NCBI GenBank assembly: GCA_034401795.1
Contig: CM067373.1
Coordinates: forward strand, 38,613,669-38,677,668
Source: Chaetoderma sp. LZ-2023a
Lineage: Eukaryota > Mollusca > Caudofoveata > Chaetodermatida > Chaetodermatidae
DNA length: 64,000 bases
Reading direction: 5' to 3'
Shown one piece after another: positions 12,101 through 24,100 of the stretch. How positions within the stretch are numbered: position 1 is the stretch's first letter; each line of letters opens with the position of its first letter. The position numbers and the translations under genes are program-made. The notes beneath the pieces were generated by a model. That model searched no databases and was not told the DNA's origin. It saw only the letters and a program-made list of their open reading frames with translations.

Positions 12101-15100
12101 GCGTGAGACTGAGTGCTGGTAGTAAACACCTGACCGGTCAGTGCGCCAGTATCATGTCAAAATAGCATTCTATCAGTATTTGTGTTGGTACACTTTTTAA
12201 TAATTTATTACATAATGTACTTGTACCAACACAGATGTCAGATAGAATGCTATTTTATCATGCTACTGTTGCAGTGCTAGGTCAGGTTTTCACTACCACC
12301 GCTCAGTCTGACTTATAGTTTTGCCGAATGGGGGGGATTCCAGTTTTAGCTAAGCTCCACCCAAGCTTTACCTGCGTTGGGATCGATCTCTGTACTCTTT
12401 GAATCTCAAATTCCAGAAAACTATACATGTAAGCTGTTGATATGACAGCAAAAGCTCCCAGTCAAATTAGTTTTAAAATATTCAACATCATTTTTATTAA
12501 ACCCTTTATGGTTATGCCAACCAAAACTGGCCACTGTTATGGCCTTGTGGAATGTCCATTTACAGGCCAAGAGAATAGAGTTTTTGAAAATTCACCACAA
12601 ATGACTGGCTCAATGACCGAGCTAGTAATTTGTCATAAATTTTCAACAAGAGTTTTAGTGAACCTCAACATACGCCCGCAAACATACTTGTTTGAGGAAT
12701 GATAAGGGTGAATAACTAGTCTGTTTGAATCTTAAGCTTTGTAGAGGAGATAACACCAGTTGGTGTATGCGAATATATCTCACTGAAACACCAATACAAC
12801 TGATCACATCTTGAAACATGTTTATCTTTATACCAAATTTTCCAGCGGAAACAATATTTCTAATGAATTTTATTTTTTTCAAAGGAGATATCATTAGAGA
12901 ACCAGAAATGGTCAGATGGGGAGTGCTATCATATGATGTCCAATTTACAAAAAAATTCTACGTGTATAGGTTGAAATGTCTTCAAGATCTGGCCCGGACA
13001 AGAAAATTTTGACGAATTTTAATCTTTCAGGGGAGATAACTCTCAAGAATATGCGAGGATTTTGTCAAAAGGAAATCATGAGACTTCGTCTCTACCTAAC
13101 ACATCTGCCGGTAAAAAAATTGCAAGTGTAGGTTCAAAACTCTTCGAGATCTGGCCTGGAAAAGAAAATTTGGACAAATTTTAATCATTCAAGGGAGATA
13201 ACTCCCGCGAATATACGAGGATTTTGCCGAAATGAAATCATGACTCCCGCGAATATGGGCGGATCATGCCAAAACAAAATCATGACACTTCGGCTATATG
13301 TACCACATCTTTTGAAAAAAAATTTGTGAGTATGGGTTCAAAGCTCTTCGGAATTTGGCCTGGACAAGACAATTTTGATGAATTTTAATCTTTCAAGGTG
13401 GATAACTGTGGCGAATACGGGCAGATCTTGCCGAACGGAAATCATGACACTTCGCCTATACATAACGCATCTTCTGAAAAAAAATTGTGAGTGTAGGTTC
13501 AAAACTCTTCGAGATCTGTCCCGGACAAGAAAATTTTGATGACTTAAGCTTTCAAGGGAGATAACTCTAGCGAATATGGGAAGATTTTGCCGAATCGAAA
13601 TCATGACACTTCATCTATAGGTAATATATCTGCTGAAAAAAATTTGTGAGTGTAGGTTCAAAACTCTGAGATCTGCTCCGGATAAGAATCAGACGAATGC
13701 ACGGACGGACGGACGGCGAGCGCCATCACATAATACTTTGCGCGGGCGTATAAAAATTGTATTCTCTTGGCCTCTAATTGGACATTCAATAAGCGGATAT
13801 TAAAATTTTCTTCACCAAATTTTACCATTAAAGGGTTAAATAGAATACATATAGTCCGTCATCAATTAAGATTGATGAACTCATCTACGTCATTCATTAT
13901 GTCATTGATTATGTTGTCATCCTTATGCATCATGTAGTTGATTATGACATCATGATTGATGGATAAAATTGAAAGGTCCATTATGTAATATTTATAACTC
14001 CCTGTGTAATCATATTTGTTTCACTTTCTATTTCAGCTACTGTTGAAACATAGCCAGACCACAAACACATGTTGCAAAAATAAACGTACAAAATCTGGAA
14101 CAGTAGGACAAAAATTTGAAAGACCACTCAGTCCTGTGACCAGCAACATCGTTCATCAACACGGACAGTAGCATAACCATAAACCACCACTGATCACCAG
14201 CATGAGCAATATTATATAGGACCAAGATAGTTTACGGTTGTTCTAGAGACTGGACTTGTATTGTTCATCAATAACAATACAAGTCTCAAAATCAACAGTA
14301 AAGTAAACTTAATCTTGGTCCTATATAATATTGCTCATGCTGGTAATCAGTGGTGGTTTGCGCTACTGTCTGTGTTGGTGATTGTTTGAGCAAACGCTGC
14401 ATTATATCAATATGGCAGCATTCAATAACAATGACATTAAACTTTAAGTGAATGAATAAACAATTTAATCAAATCCAAAATGACCTGGTTGACTTATTTA
14501 CTGTATGTAGGTAAAGGTTGTATGGTGTTTTCACTTCAAGAGTATACTTACCTCCCTAATACTTTTGATATTGCTAAATATTGGCTTTCACTCAATAAAC
14601 ACTCAGATTTAAAACAGTTAGGTGCCCCTACTGGGCAGGGAGTCAGAGCGTAGTCCGGCGGATGCCAGCCCCACCACCGCGCATGCGCAGACTAGCACTT
14701 CCTCTTTGCTAGATTATTGGCAAAGAGATCACACATGTTTTTTTGTTCAATAGCTTTTTCGCTCTCTTAAACTGTTTAAGTGGTGTTTGTTTGGAGTGTT
14801 AGTCACTTTTTTGGATGGCGGATAGGAATACGTCGCCACAGGAGGACGGAGGACCTTTAAATCAGGTGACTTCTAGTAAAATTAGCGAGTTTTCTTCCCG
14901 GTGTATTGTGTTTCCGGGACTCGCGTTTACCGTGATAAGCGCCTTGGTTGGTTGGGTTATATCAACTCGGTGCTACCTAGGACTAATTTCTCTTTCTGTT
15001 TATGTCCACAGGTCTGTATGACGCTAGGTGGTGACGTCACAGTACCAGAGAATTAGTATTCTCTCCACCATGGTTCCATTTCCTACTAACACTGTTAGGT

Positions 15101-18100
15101 TATCTAACCAAATGAAAAATTATGTCCAGTGAGTTGGAGGCCTGGTATAAAGGTCTTCTCACTTTGCCCTCTTGATCCAATTCCTTCCCCATGAGGTGGA
15201 GAGAGTTAAGAGGCGTGCAGATGGTGGAGTTTCCGGTTCGTCACGTTGGATGGTTTGTCTATACAAAGTGTCAGGTATCTAGTTATTGATAATGTGGTGA
15301 TGTTAATTATTGTAAACAATCAAAGGGAGATAATTAACATTTTTGCCAGAAAAGAGTTATCTATATGTATCTGATGGTTGTGTAGTCAACTTATCCATTC
15401 AGCATACAATTCGTCTTTGCACTTGGATGTTTTGTTGGGATCGAATTTTTCCTGTCACGGGATTAATGACGTCATAATCAGCTGGCTATGTATTTATTAG
15501 CTATTCAAGGGCTATGCTGGTTTTTGATGTATATTGATCTTTATGATCGTTTTCCTTCTCCTTGAGTTGGATTGAGTTTCTAAGCTTAACTAGTTGCTCA
15601 TACTCCTTGTCCTTTGCCCTGTTTCAGGGACCGGGTTGCGCGTCCTGTGGACGTTTTATGCATGTGAAGTTCTGGCCGCATCTGTGTTATCGATGTAGCC
15701 CTTGTGGTCCATTGATTAATTGTGACATATGTAAGCACTGGGGGGGCGAGTTAATGTCCGAATTCTTGTGCTGCTTACAGGCGACGGACAAGGTGGTAGA
15801 GGAGGAGAAGAAGAAGAAGCGGAAACGAGAGGTTGTAAGTAGGAAGGGTAAGGGGAAGGTCTCGTCCGCAGTGGATATGGAGACCTTCCGGACCGAGATG
15901 TTGGGAGAGATGAAGAGGACAATAAAAGATTTGGTTCCAGGGTTGCTTCGTGGCATGCTTCCTGGACCAGATCCTTTATTGTCCTCATCATCGGCTTCGG
16001 AGCAGGTAATCCCCGCCTCTGGATCGATTTTCCTTAGTCCGCTTCCGTTGTCCGACGATTCAGAGGTGGCCCCATTAGAGGGGGCGTTCCACGGCCCTGG
16101 CAGCAGGCTTATTGCCGCGCCGATAGGGGACCGTGGACGGTTGTCGCTGGAACCCGCTGGCTGCTTATCAGTCCAGGGGTATCCGCACGCCGCGGTGGCC
16201 AGTACCTCCTATGGCACCGTTCCTGGTCAGCCCGGGTTAGCTCTCTTTGCTGACCCGGGGTCTAATCTTTCTGACCAGGGTGATGAGGATTACCTGCTAG
16301 GGTCGCCGTCTGACGACGTGGACATGGATGAAGACGTTTGTGCACCCCTCGCGGGGAATACAGGCGCTTTTTTCCACGGTATTACTCACCCTGGAGTAAG
16401 GTCCGCGGTTCAGGTGGTGGCCCAGGGCGCTGCTGATGGCCAGCGGTACCGCATACCTCGGCTTGCCGAGAGTGTAGCTGGTGCTGGCCGGGCCCGTGGT
16501 AGGGCTATATATACCCCGCGCTCTACCGCGGTGCCTGCTCCTGGTCAAACCAGTGATATTCTCATGCCGGTGCTGTCAGGCCCGCATGTTTTCCCTGGCT
16601 TGCCAGGTGTATCAGCGTACCCGCCGTCAAGCTCTACTGCTTGCGCTCAGGAGGAAGACGAAGGACCCCGTCTTGTAGAGCGCTCGCAGTTTGCCACGGA
16701 GGAGGATTGGTATGACGCTTGCCAGTGGTTGGTGAGCGTTAGGCCTGATCTGCCCGTGGAGCAGTCGGCTAGCCACCGTGTTCACACGCCGTGGTTAGCT
16801 GGGAAACCAACTGCTAACGCTATGCCTTCTCTGCCGCTGGCGGAGCATGTCGTTGACATGTTCAAGGCGGCGGAGGCGTCCATTAACACGAGTGGACGTC
16901 TCGCGAAGGCCCCTCGCGAGGTGGCCAGGCGTTGTCGCATCGTGCCCCTGGACTACCAGCGGTACGGTGTGGTACCCAAGCCCAGCGTGGATGACCGCGC
17001 GGCTTTGGGTGAGGATACGCGGCCAGGCTCCCGTTCTGACGCGGGGGTCTTGTGCGCGAACGCGTTGCGTTCGGCGAATACCGCGTTGCGTGATGCGGAG
17101 GAGAGTGGGAGGGCTTCGATTGCCGCTCTGTCCCACGTCTCCCAGCTGTTACAGGGGGTAGTAACGGCATCCGCATCGCGCCAGCCAGGCCCGCTCGCGG
17201 TCCAGCGAACCATCCAGGATGGTATTAACCTGGCGCTGGACTGTATGACGCGGGCGGTGACCAGGAGTGTCAGGGCAAGACGCACATTTGCCCTGGACAA
17301 TCTGTGCCCGTCTCAGGACCTGTATAATAGGCTACTCCGTACGCCTATGACGGGTCCTGGTCTTTTTGGAGGTGAGGGATGTCGCCACCTCCAGGAGACG
17401 GTCACCCTGGTGAATAACCAGAGGGCGCTGCGCGAACAGTTTGAGGTGCTGCGTCGTGCTAACGTTCGCGCCGCGGCCCCTGCGTATCGTCCCCTGCAGG
17501 CTCGAGGTGGTGCTGGCCAAGTCAGAGGCCAGCCGCCGTCGCAGCGCCGGCCTCGGCCGCGTGCGATTCGGCCAGCAGTGAGGGGGGCGCAGGCTCCTCA
17601 GCCGCCGTCAGCCAGGCAGCCGCCCGTGCACCGAGGTGCACGCGGGGCGGGGCGGGTCGCGCGAGGATCTGGGCGTGGTTATCGTTCCTGACAGGGCGCT
17701 TACCGCGGTAAGGACCACGCCGGTGTGTATGGCGACGGAGACAGTGCCGCTCTTGCATGCCTTGTGTCCACCGCGGTCCCTAGGTGGACCGGTGGGAGGC
17801 CGGCTAGCCGACCACATGCAAGAGTGGGAACGGTTAACTCAGGACCGTTTAGTCTTGCGATGGCTTTCCGTGGGGTATCATCCAGAGTGGATGACAGGCC
17901 CGCTGTCGCGACTGTCTCTGGTGCCAGTCTGGACTCCCGTTCCGAGAGATCCAGATCAAAGGTTGTGTATCGAGGAGGAGATAAATTCCCTCATACAAAA
18001 AGGAGCTATTCAGCCGGCACAAAGGTGTCCGGGCTTCTATTCAACCCTGTTCTTGGTAACAAAACGCACCGGTGGGTGGAGACCGATTCTCAACCTCAAG

Positions 18101-21100
18101 CCATTGAACAAGTTCATCGAGACGCCCAGTTTCAAGATGGAAACGGTGCGCTCGGTGTTGGCGGGGTTGGAGAGGGGGATGTGGACGGCGTCGATAGATT
18201 TGAAGGACGCTTATTTCCACATCCCCATCCACAGGAGTTTCTGTCGCTTCCTGAGATTTGCATTCCAGGGCAGACAGTGGGAATTCAGGGTGTTGCCCTT
18301 CGGAATTTCCACGGCTCCTCGGGTTTTCACCCATGTGGTTCTTGCGATCACAGCATACCTCCGCAGGAGAAGCATAGCAGTCCACACGTACATAGACGAC
18401 TGGCTGTTGAAAGCGCACACCCGGGAAAGTTTGTCCGCCAATCTGGAGATTGTTTTGAAAATTCTCACAGACTTGGGCTGGATGATCAATTTCCCAAAAT
18501 CAGAGCTGACTCCATCCCAGAAGTTTGTTTACCTGGGGATGTTCTTCGATCTGGAGACAGGATATGTTTATCCTACTCAGGAGAGAGTTCAAATACTCAT
18601 CTCGTTGATTCAGTCAGTGTGCGACAGTCGTCATGTCCTGGCACGGGTTTACTTGAGAATGCTGGGGTTGATGGTTTCGTTGGAACCAGTCATTCCTCAG
18701 GCCGCCTTACGCAGGCGGCCGATCCAGTTGTTTCTCATGACACAGTGGACCCAGAGTACAGGTTCGCTGGACTCGAATGTGTCAGTGTTGGCGCCTCTGA
18801 TTCACCACCTGCAATGGTGGTTGAATACAGAGAATCTCTTACCGGGGGTTTTGCTAACCCCTCCCCACCCTCAGGTGACTGTGTATACAGATGCATCGAT
18901 GGAGGGCTGGGGAGCTTGCCTGGAAGAATCCACGATATCAGGGCTTTGGGATCTGGAACAGTCACAGGAACATATAAATCTACTGGAGCTAAGAGCAGTA
19001 GTCCTGGGCCTGGAACATTTCTTACAGAAAGTTCAGGGCAAGATTGTTCTTATTCGTTCAGACAACTCAACAGTTGTGACTTACATAAACCGCCAGGGCG
19101 GAACGAAGTCGCCCAGTCTCTGTATGATGACATGGAAACTGCTTTGTTGGTGTCTGGATCACCAGATTACCTTGAAAGCAGTTCATATTCCGGGAAGGTT
19201 AAACCTGCTAGCAGACTCATTGAGCCGAAGGATGAGTGTTTTACCCACGGAATGGCAACTAAATCAATGTGTGGCGGATCGTCTGTTCGACCATTGGGGG
19301 AAACCCAACATCGATTTGTTCGCAACGAAGAAGAATGCGAAGATGACGACGTACGTCTCTCCGATTCCGGATCCAAGCGCTTTCGCAACAGATGCGTTAG
19401 CTATCAGCTGGGGGAGAATGTATGCATACGCATTCCCTCCAGCAATCCTGATTCCAAAAATTCTTCAGAAAATCAGACAAGAGGAATGCCAAGTGCTTCT
19501 GATCGCCCCGGATTGGCCAAGCCGATCATGGTATACGGATCTGCTGGACCTTCTGGTCTGCAATCCGGTTCCTCTGCCTCTGATGGACGATATTATCTTC
19601 CAGGGCAAGGCCCTTCACAACAATCCGTCAATGTTCAGATTGACTGCGTGGATGTTGTCAAGGAATCTAGAATTAAGGAGGGCTTTTCTGAGCAAGCAGC
19701 CATGTTTATGGCCAAAGCCAGGAGGGGGTCAACCTCCAGAGCATATAATTATAAAATCAACAGATTTGCAGAATGGTGCTCAAAAAGATGTATTGATCCA
19801 ATGGATTCATCTATTCAAGTAGTAGCTGATTTCCTCTGTCACCTCTATGATGCCTATAGCCTCAAGCCTAACTCTATTGCTGGTTATAAGTCAGCATTAA
19901 TGTCTGTTATTCCTTGCTTGGCTAAGAGGGGAAGTGATGAAGTAAATACATTGAATGTATTAATTAAAGGCATGGGCAATCTAAGACCAAGGAATCCTCC
20001 TGTGATTCCGTCTTGGAGTTTATCGCTAGTGCTTCAAGTACTAGGTGATAAGCCTTTTGAACCACTTAGTTCCATTTCTATGAAACTATTAACACTGAAG
20101 ACTGTGTTTTTAATTGCTGCGGCCTCGGCTAGGCGTAGGGGTGAGATTCATGCCTTATCAGCCGAGGATGACCGTTTTGTGGTTTCAGGGGAAGGCCTTA
20201 AGCTGCTACCTAGGATTAATTTCTTGGCTAAAAATCAGTCGTTGAAATATCCAGGTCAACCTATTATTTTGCCTGCTTTAACTAGATATGATCCTAATTC
20301 TAAAGCATGGTGTCCCGTCCGGGCGCTGCGCCGGTACAAACAACGTACGGCGGCATGGCGCACCGACCAGTCAGCGTTATGGTTGTCATATATTGAACCC
20401 CATGGGAGGGCTTCTAAGGACACCATTTCCAGGTGGATTGTGGAATGCATTCAGTTTTGCCATGAATCCGCCACCGGGAAGCAGGTTGACGTGGCCAAGG
20501 CTCACAGTGTCCGCGGCGTAGTGACATCCACGGCCCTATTTAATGGGGTCCCTGTGGATGATATTATGTCGGTGGCTCAGTGGCACTGTGAGTCAAGTTT
20601 TACAGACCATTATCTCCGTGACACCTCTAATCCTCTCGCCTTGTCGGTTTTGAAAAAATAAATCGGTTTATATTTTTTGAGGTGATTTCCTCATTACTTA
20701 TATATATCACAATTAATTTATGGAAACACCCACTTTTTTGGGCCTGCATCAGTCTTTACCGATGGGAAGATGATGTCAGCAGCCATTTTTAACAAGGTCA
20801 GTCTTGTTCATGTGTTGTCCGTTGTTGATTGTATTGTCACGATTACCCGTTATTAATATGGTGATGGTTTGTGTATTTGTGTGGTTCATTGTTGAGAGTT
20901 ACGAAAATGGAGCTTTTTCGTCTCTGTCCTGTAGTACATGGCACTTGTACGTAGAGAGCGTATAGGACATTGAGGTCAGTCGACTCTTCCTCCCAGGAAG
21001 GAGGGGGGGGAGCGCATATGACATTCGGTCATCTCTCATACATCGGTCGTGTTATCCGATGGTTAGTCAAATCCTGACTGTTTTTTCTTACAGTTTCAGA

Positions 21101-24100
21101 AGTTTAAGTGCCTTAAACGCAGAAAAGCGTATAGGGATGAGCTGGTCTTTTGACCTCGCCTCCCTCCCGCCAGATTCACTTTCGAATTCTGGCAATATCA
21201 AAAGTATTAGGGAGGTAAGTATACTCTTGAAGTGAAATAAACGAAATCTAGGATTTCTTTTTTCACGAGAGTTGATACTTACCTCCCTAGATACGGACCC
21301 GGCCTCTCCACCCCACAGAGGCTCGGTCTTCAGGCTCTTAATAGTTGCATGTGTGTCAGCCAATAATCTAGTCAGAGGAAGTGCTAGTCTGCGCATGCGC
21401 GGTGGTGGGGCTGGCATCCGCCGGACTACGCTCTGACTCCCTGCCCAGTAGGGGCACCTAACTGTTTTAAATCTGAGTGTTTATTGAGTGAAAGCCAATA
21501 TTTAGCAATATCAAAAGTATTAGGGAGGTAAGTATCAACTCTCTCGTGAAAAAAGAAATCCTAGATTTCGTTTATTTCATAATTTCTTTGATCTTCAGTG
21601 AAACAAGGATTGAGAATTTTTCCCCACTGTGAACAGCGGAACAAGGTAGATAAAGGTAAGTAAAACTTCAGCTTTACAACCCTTTACTGTCCAATATTTG
21701 TCAAGAAAATTCCAATTGTCTCATAAAATGTCAATTTGCTGACCAAGAGTATTCTGGGAGCCAGTCATTCCAGTGATAAATTTTCAAAAATAGTATTCTC
21801 TTAGTCCGCAAATGGGCATTTCTCAGGAACACTGCAGAGGCTGGTTTTGGCCGATTTGACCATTAAAGGGTTAATAAATGCCCATTTGCAAGCCAAGACA
21901 ATTTTTAAACATTTGCGGTAAAATTTAAAAAAAATAGTATTCTCTTGGCCTACAAATGGTAATTTCTCAAGACAATTTGATTTCAGAGGCCGTTTTTGAC
22001 CACTCACTGAGGAGTCACGGTAACGTTTTCATATGTCGTGGACCTTTAATCCTAAAATTGGTTCAAGAAATTTAAATTTTCCTATAGAAAATGTCCGTTT
22101 GCAGTGCAAGGGAAATACATTTTTGAAAATTTACCAGTGGCTCAGTTATGGAGACACTCATTTCAGTGGCCAATTTCCAAAAAAATAATTCTTTTGTTTT
22201 GCATATTGACATTTCTCAAGGCCACTACAGAACATGTTTTCACCAGCTGGAGTGTTAAAGGGTCAATTGCTAAAATGTACAATTCTTATAACAGTGACTA
22301 ACTACTAACTTGGTATGTTATTGGCATGGACTTCTAGATAATAACATCTGGACTGGAAGCTCCAGCTGAGGCCGTACCGCATGAGGCTGACTAAACTGTC
22401 TAGGGTTTTAAGGTGTCGCACATAAACTAAAAGCTAAGATCATTGAAACTTTACCACCAACCTATCTCTGTGTATCTACTAATGCTATAGCGCTTCATGT
22501 ACCAATGGAGATAACTCGTTGGGCACGGAGAATAGCCATGCATATACGTGTACATGCAGGGAGTATGTTTTGACAGCTTTGCATTGATATGACCGAATCT
22601 TTAACAAGTCTAACGTACTTATATCAGAGAACTGGTTTCAAAAGCAGTCACATACATGGCTGTTTATTCATTATAGGAGTTACCTCCCCTGTCAGTAAAG
22701 AGTTAAAATATGTTATAATGGACAATAAATAGTGTAATTAATTGCTGAACGGTTTTACAGCTCAATACATTGTAATGGCTGTAATTATGCTTACATGGCA
22801 TGGACAATGTCAACAGATTAATGGTCAATCTGGACACAAATTACTCCAGGCTGTCACATTGAAGAATGTCCGTTTGTAGGCCAGAAGAACACTTTTAAAA
22901 TTTTTATCAATGGAATGTTAAATTGTTAAAATTTTGCAAAATAGTCTTCTCTCAGCTTACAAATGGACATTCACTAATAAGGTATTTCAGATGTATGAAA
23001 AAATTGTACATGCGGGCGAGTAGCGCCTCATACATTTAGCCACAGTTCCAAGCTTTAGCTGTTCCAGCAAGAACTGAACATGTTTTATGTCATCACTATT
23101 TGTATCAGCAACATACGCTTCCAGACATGATATCACCATATCAAGTGAACATGTAGCCAGTTTTGATGTACCATTCCAGGCCTTAGATTCCGCCATTATA
23201 TAGAGAACTTTACTAAAATTTGTTATCTTCTGTATAATGTATGCATAAGAGGTCTTTGGAATCACTTTGCTACTTTAACAACACTAATACATAGATCGTC
23301 TTCGATGATGATCGATATTGGAATATCTGGAATTTGATCAGTAAGATTGATAACACATTAAAAGCTTGTTATCCTTTTCAATATACGAATATCCTTGTGC
23401 ACGTTTTCATTCGCCTTCAACCTCTGCACAATGTCGTTCACATCGACTATTTCATCAGCTGCCCAAAATGAATCGCACACTTCCACAAGTATTTGCTGCA
23501 CGTGTATGCGTCGGGTCTCTGAAGATCCACGTGGAGAAGCCAGTTTACACAACATGTACGAGGGCAAGTTTGGAAAAATAGATGGCACTGCATCTGGTTT
23601 CAGCTGACTGAAATAAAACAGAGACATAAGTCATTGCTTGGGCTTACGCACATGCATGCACGCACACACACACACACATGCGCACACACATACCTATGCA
23701 CATATGCATGCACAGACACACCTAGATACAACGCACGCACACAATACCATCCACCACCACACTTAACTCTCATCCACACCAATCAAAGATATCAGTTGAG
23801 GCTGTTGATGGACAAAATGGTTTTATATTTTCCTCACCCACGCACCCGCAAAAGAACAAACAAATAAATAGTTGCAACTGCAATCATTCAGTCACCTCAT
23901 CATGGCAATATTATAAGAGTTAGCGAATTCACCAGTCAACGACCTGCATCTAAGTACAAATTACTTTTATCCCATAATCTTATTAACCATTTAATGGTTA
24001 AGCTAGCCAAAATAAGTGTTTGATGTGGTCTAATCAAATGTCAATTTACACACTGAGAGGATATTATTTTTGAAAATTTACCACTGGAAGGCCTGGCTTG

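Larger units (their letters stand above)
12334..13981 (+). repeat. MITE family A copy split by a nested insertion
   Basis: The left part (12334-12500) runs from GATTCCAGTTTTAGCTAAGC through the hairpin core to TTTTTATTAA. The right part (13836-13981) resumes with TTAAATAGAATACATA and ends AAATTGAAAGGTCCA. The gap is the family B element described next. Confidence 0.8.
14529..21579 (+). mobile_element. Full-length DIRS-type tyrosine recombinase retrotransposon
   Basis: About 7.05 kb with three ORFs in order GAG, RT/RNase H, tyrosine recombinase, all on the host gene's strand. Inverted terminal repeats of about 190 bp (14544-14736 and 21348-21535) extend into unmatched outer tails. The internal complementary region (21192-21289) is complementary to both element ends joined together, as in DIRS-1 circular intermediates. 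The shared TTTCA at 14529-14533 and 21575-21579 marks the ends, and there is no target duplication, as expected for recombinase-mediated insertion. It sits in TADA2B intron 3. Intact ORFs and near-identical repeats suggest a young copy. Confidence 0.93.

Noticed and set aside
17725-19620. First two thirds of a 978-codon ORF as a protein of its own
   Set aside because: It overprints the RT/RNase H gene and shows no domain; only the last ~345 codons carry the tyrosine recombinase. Its openness is reported as a finding instead.
23634-23867. 77-codon His/Thr-rich ORF
   Set aside because: CA-repeat translation.
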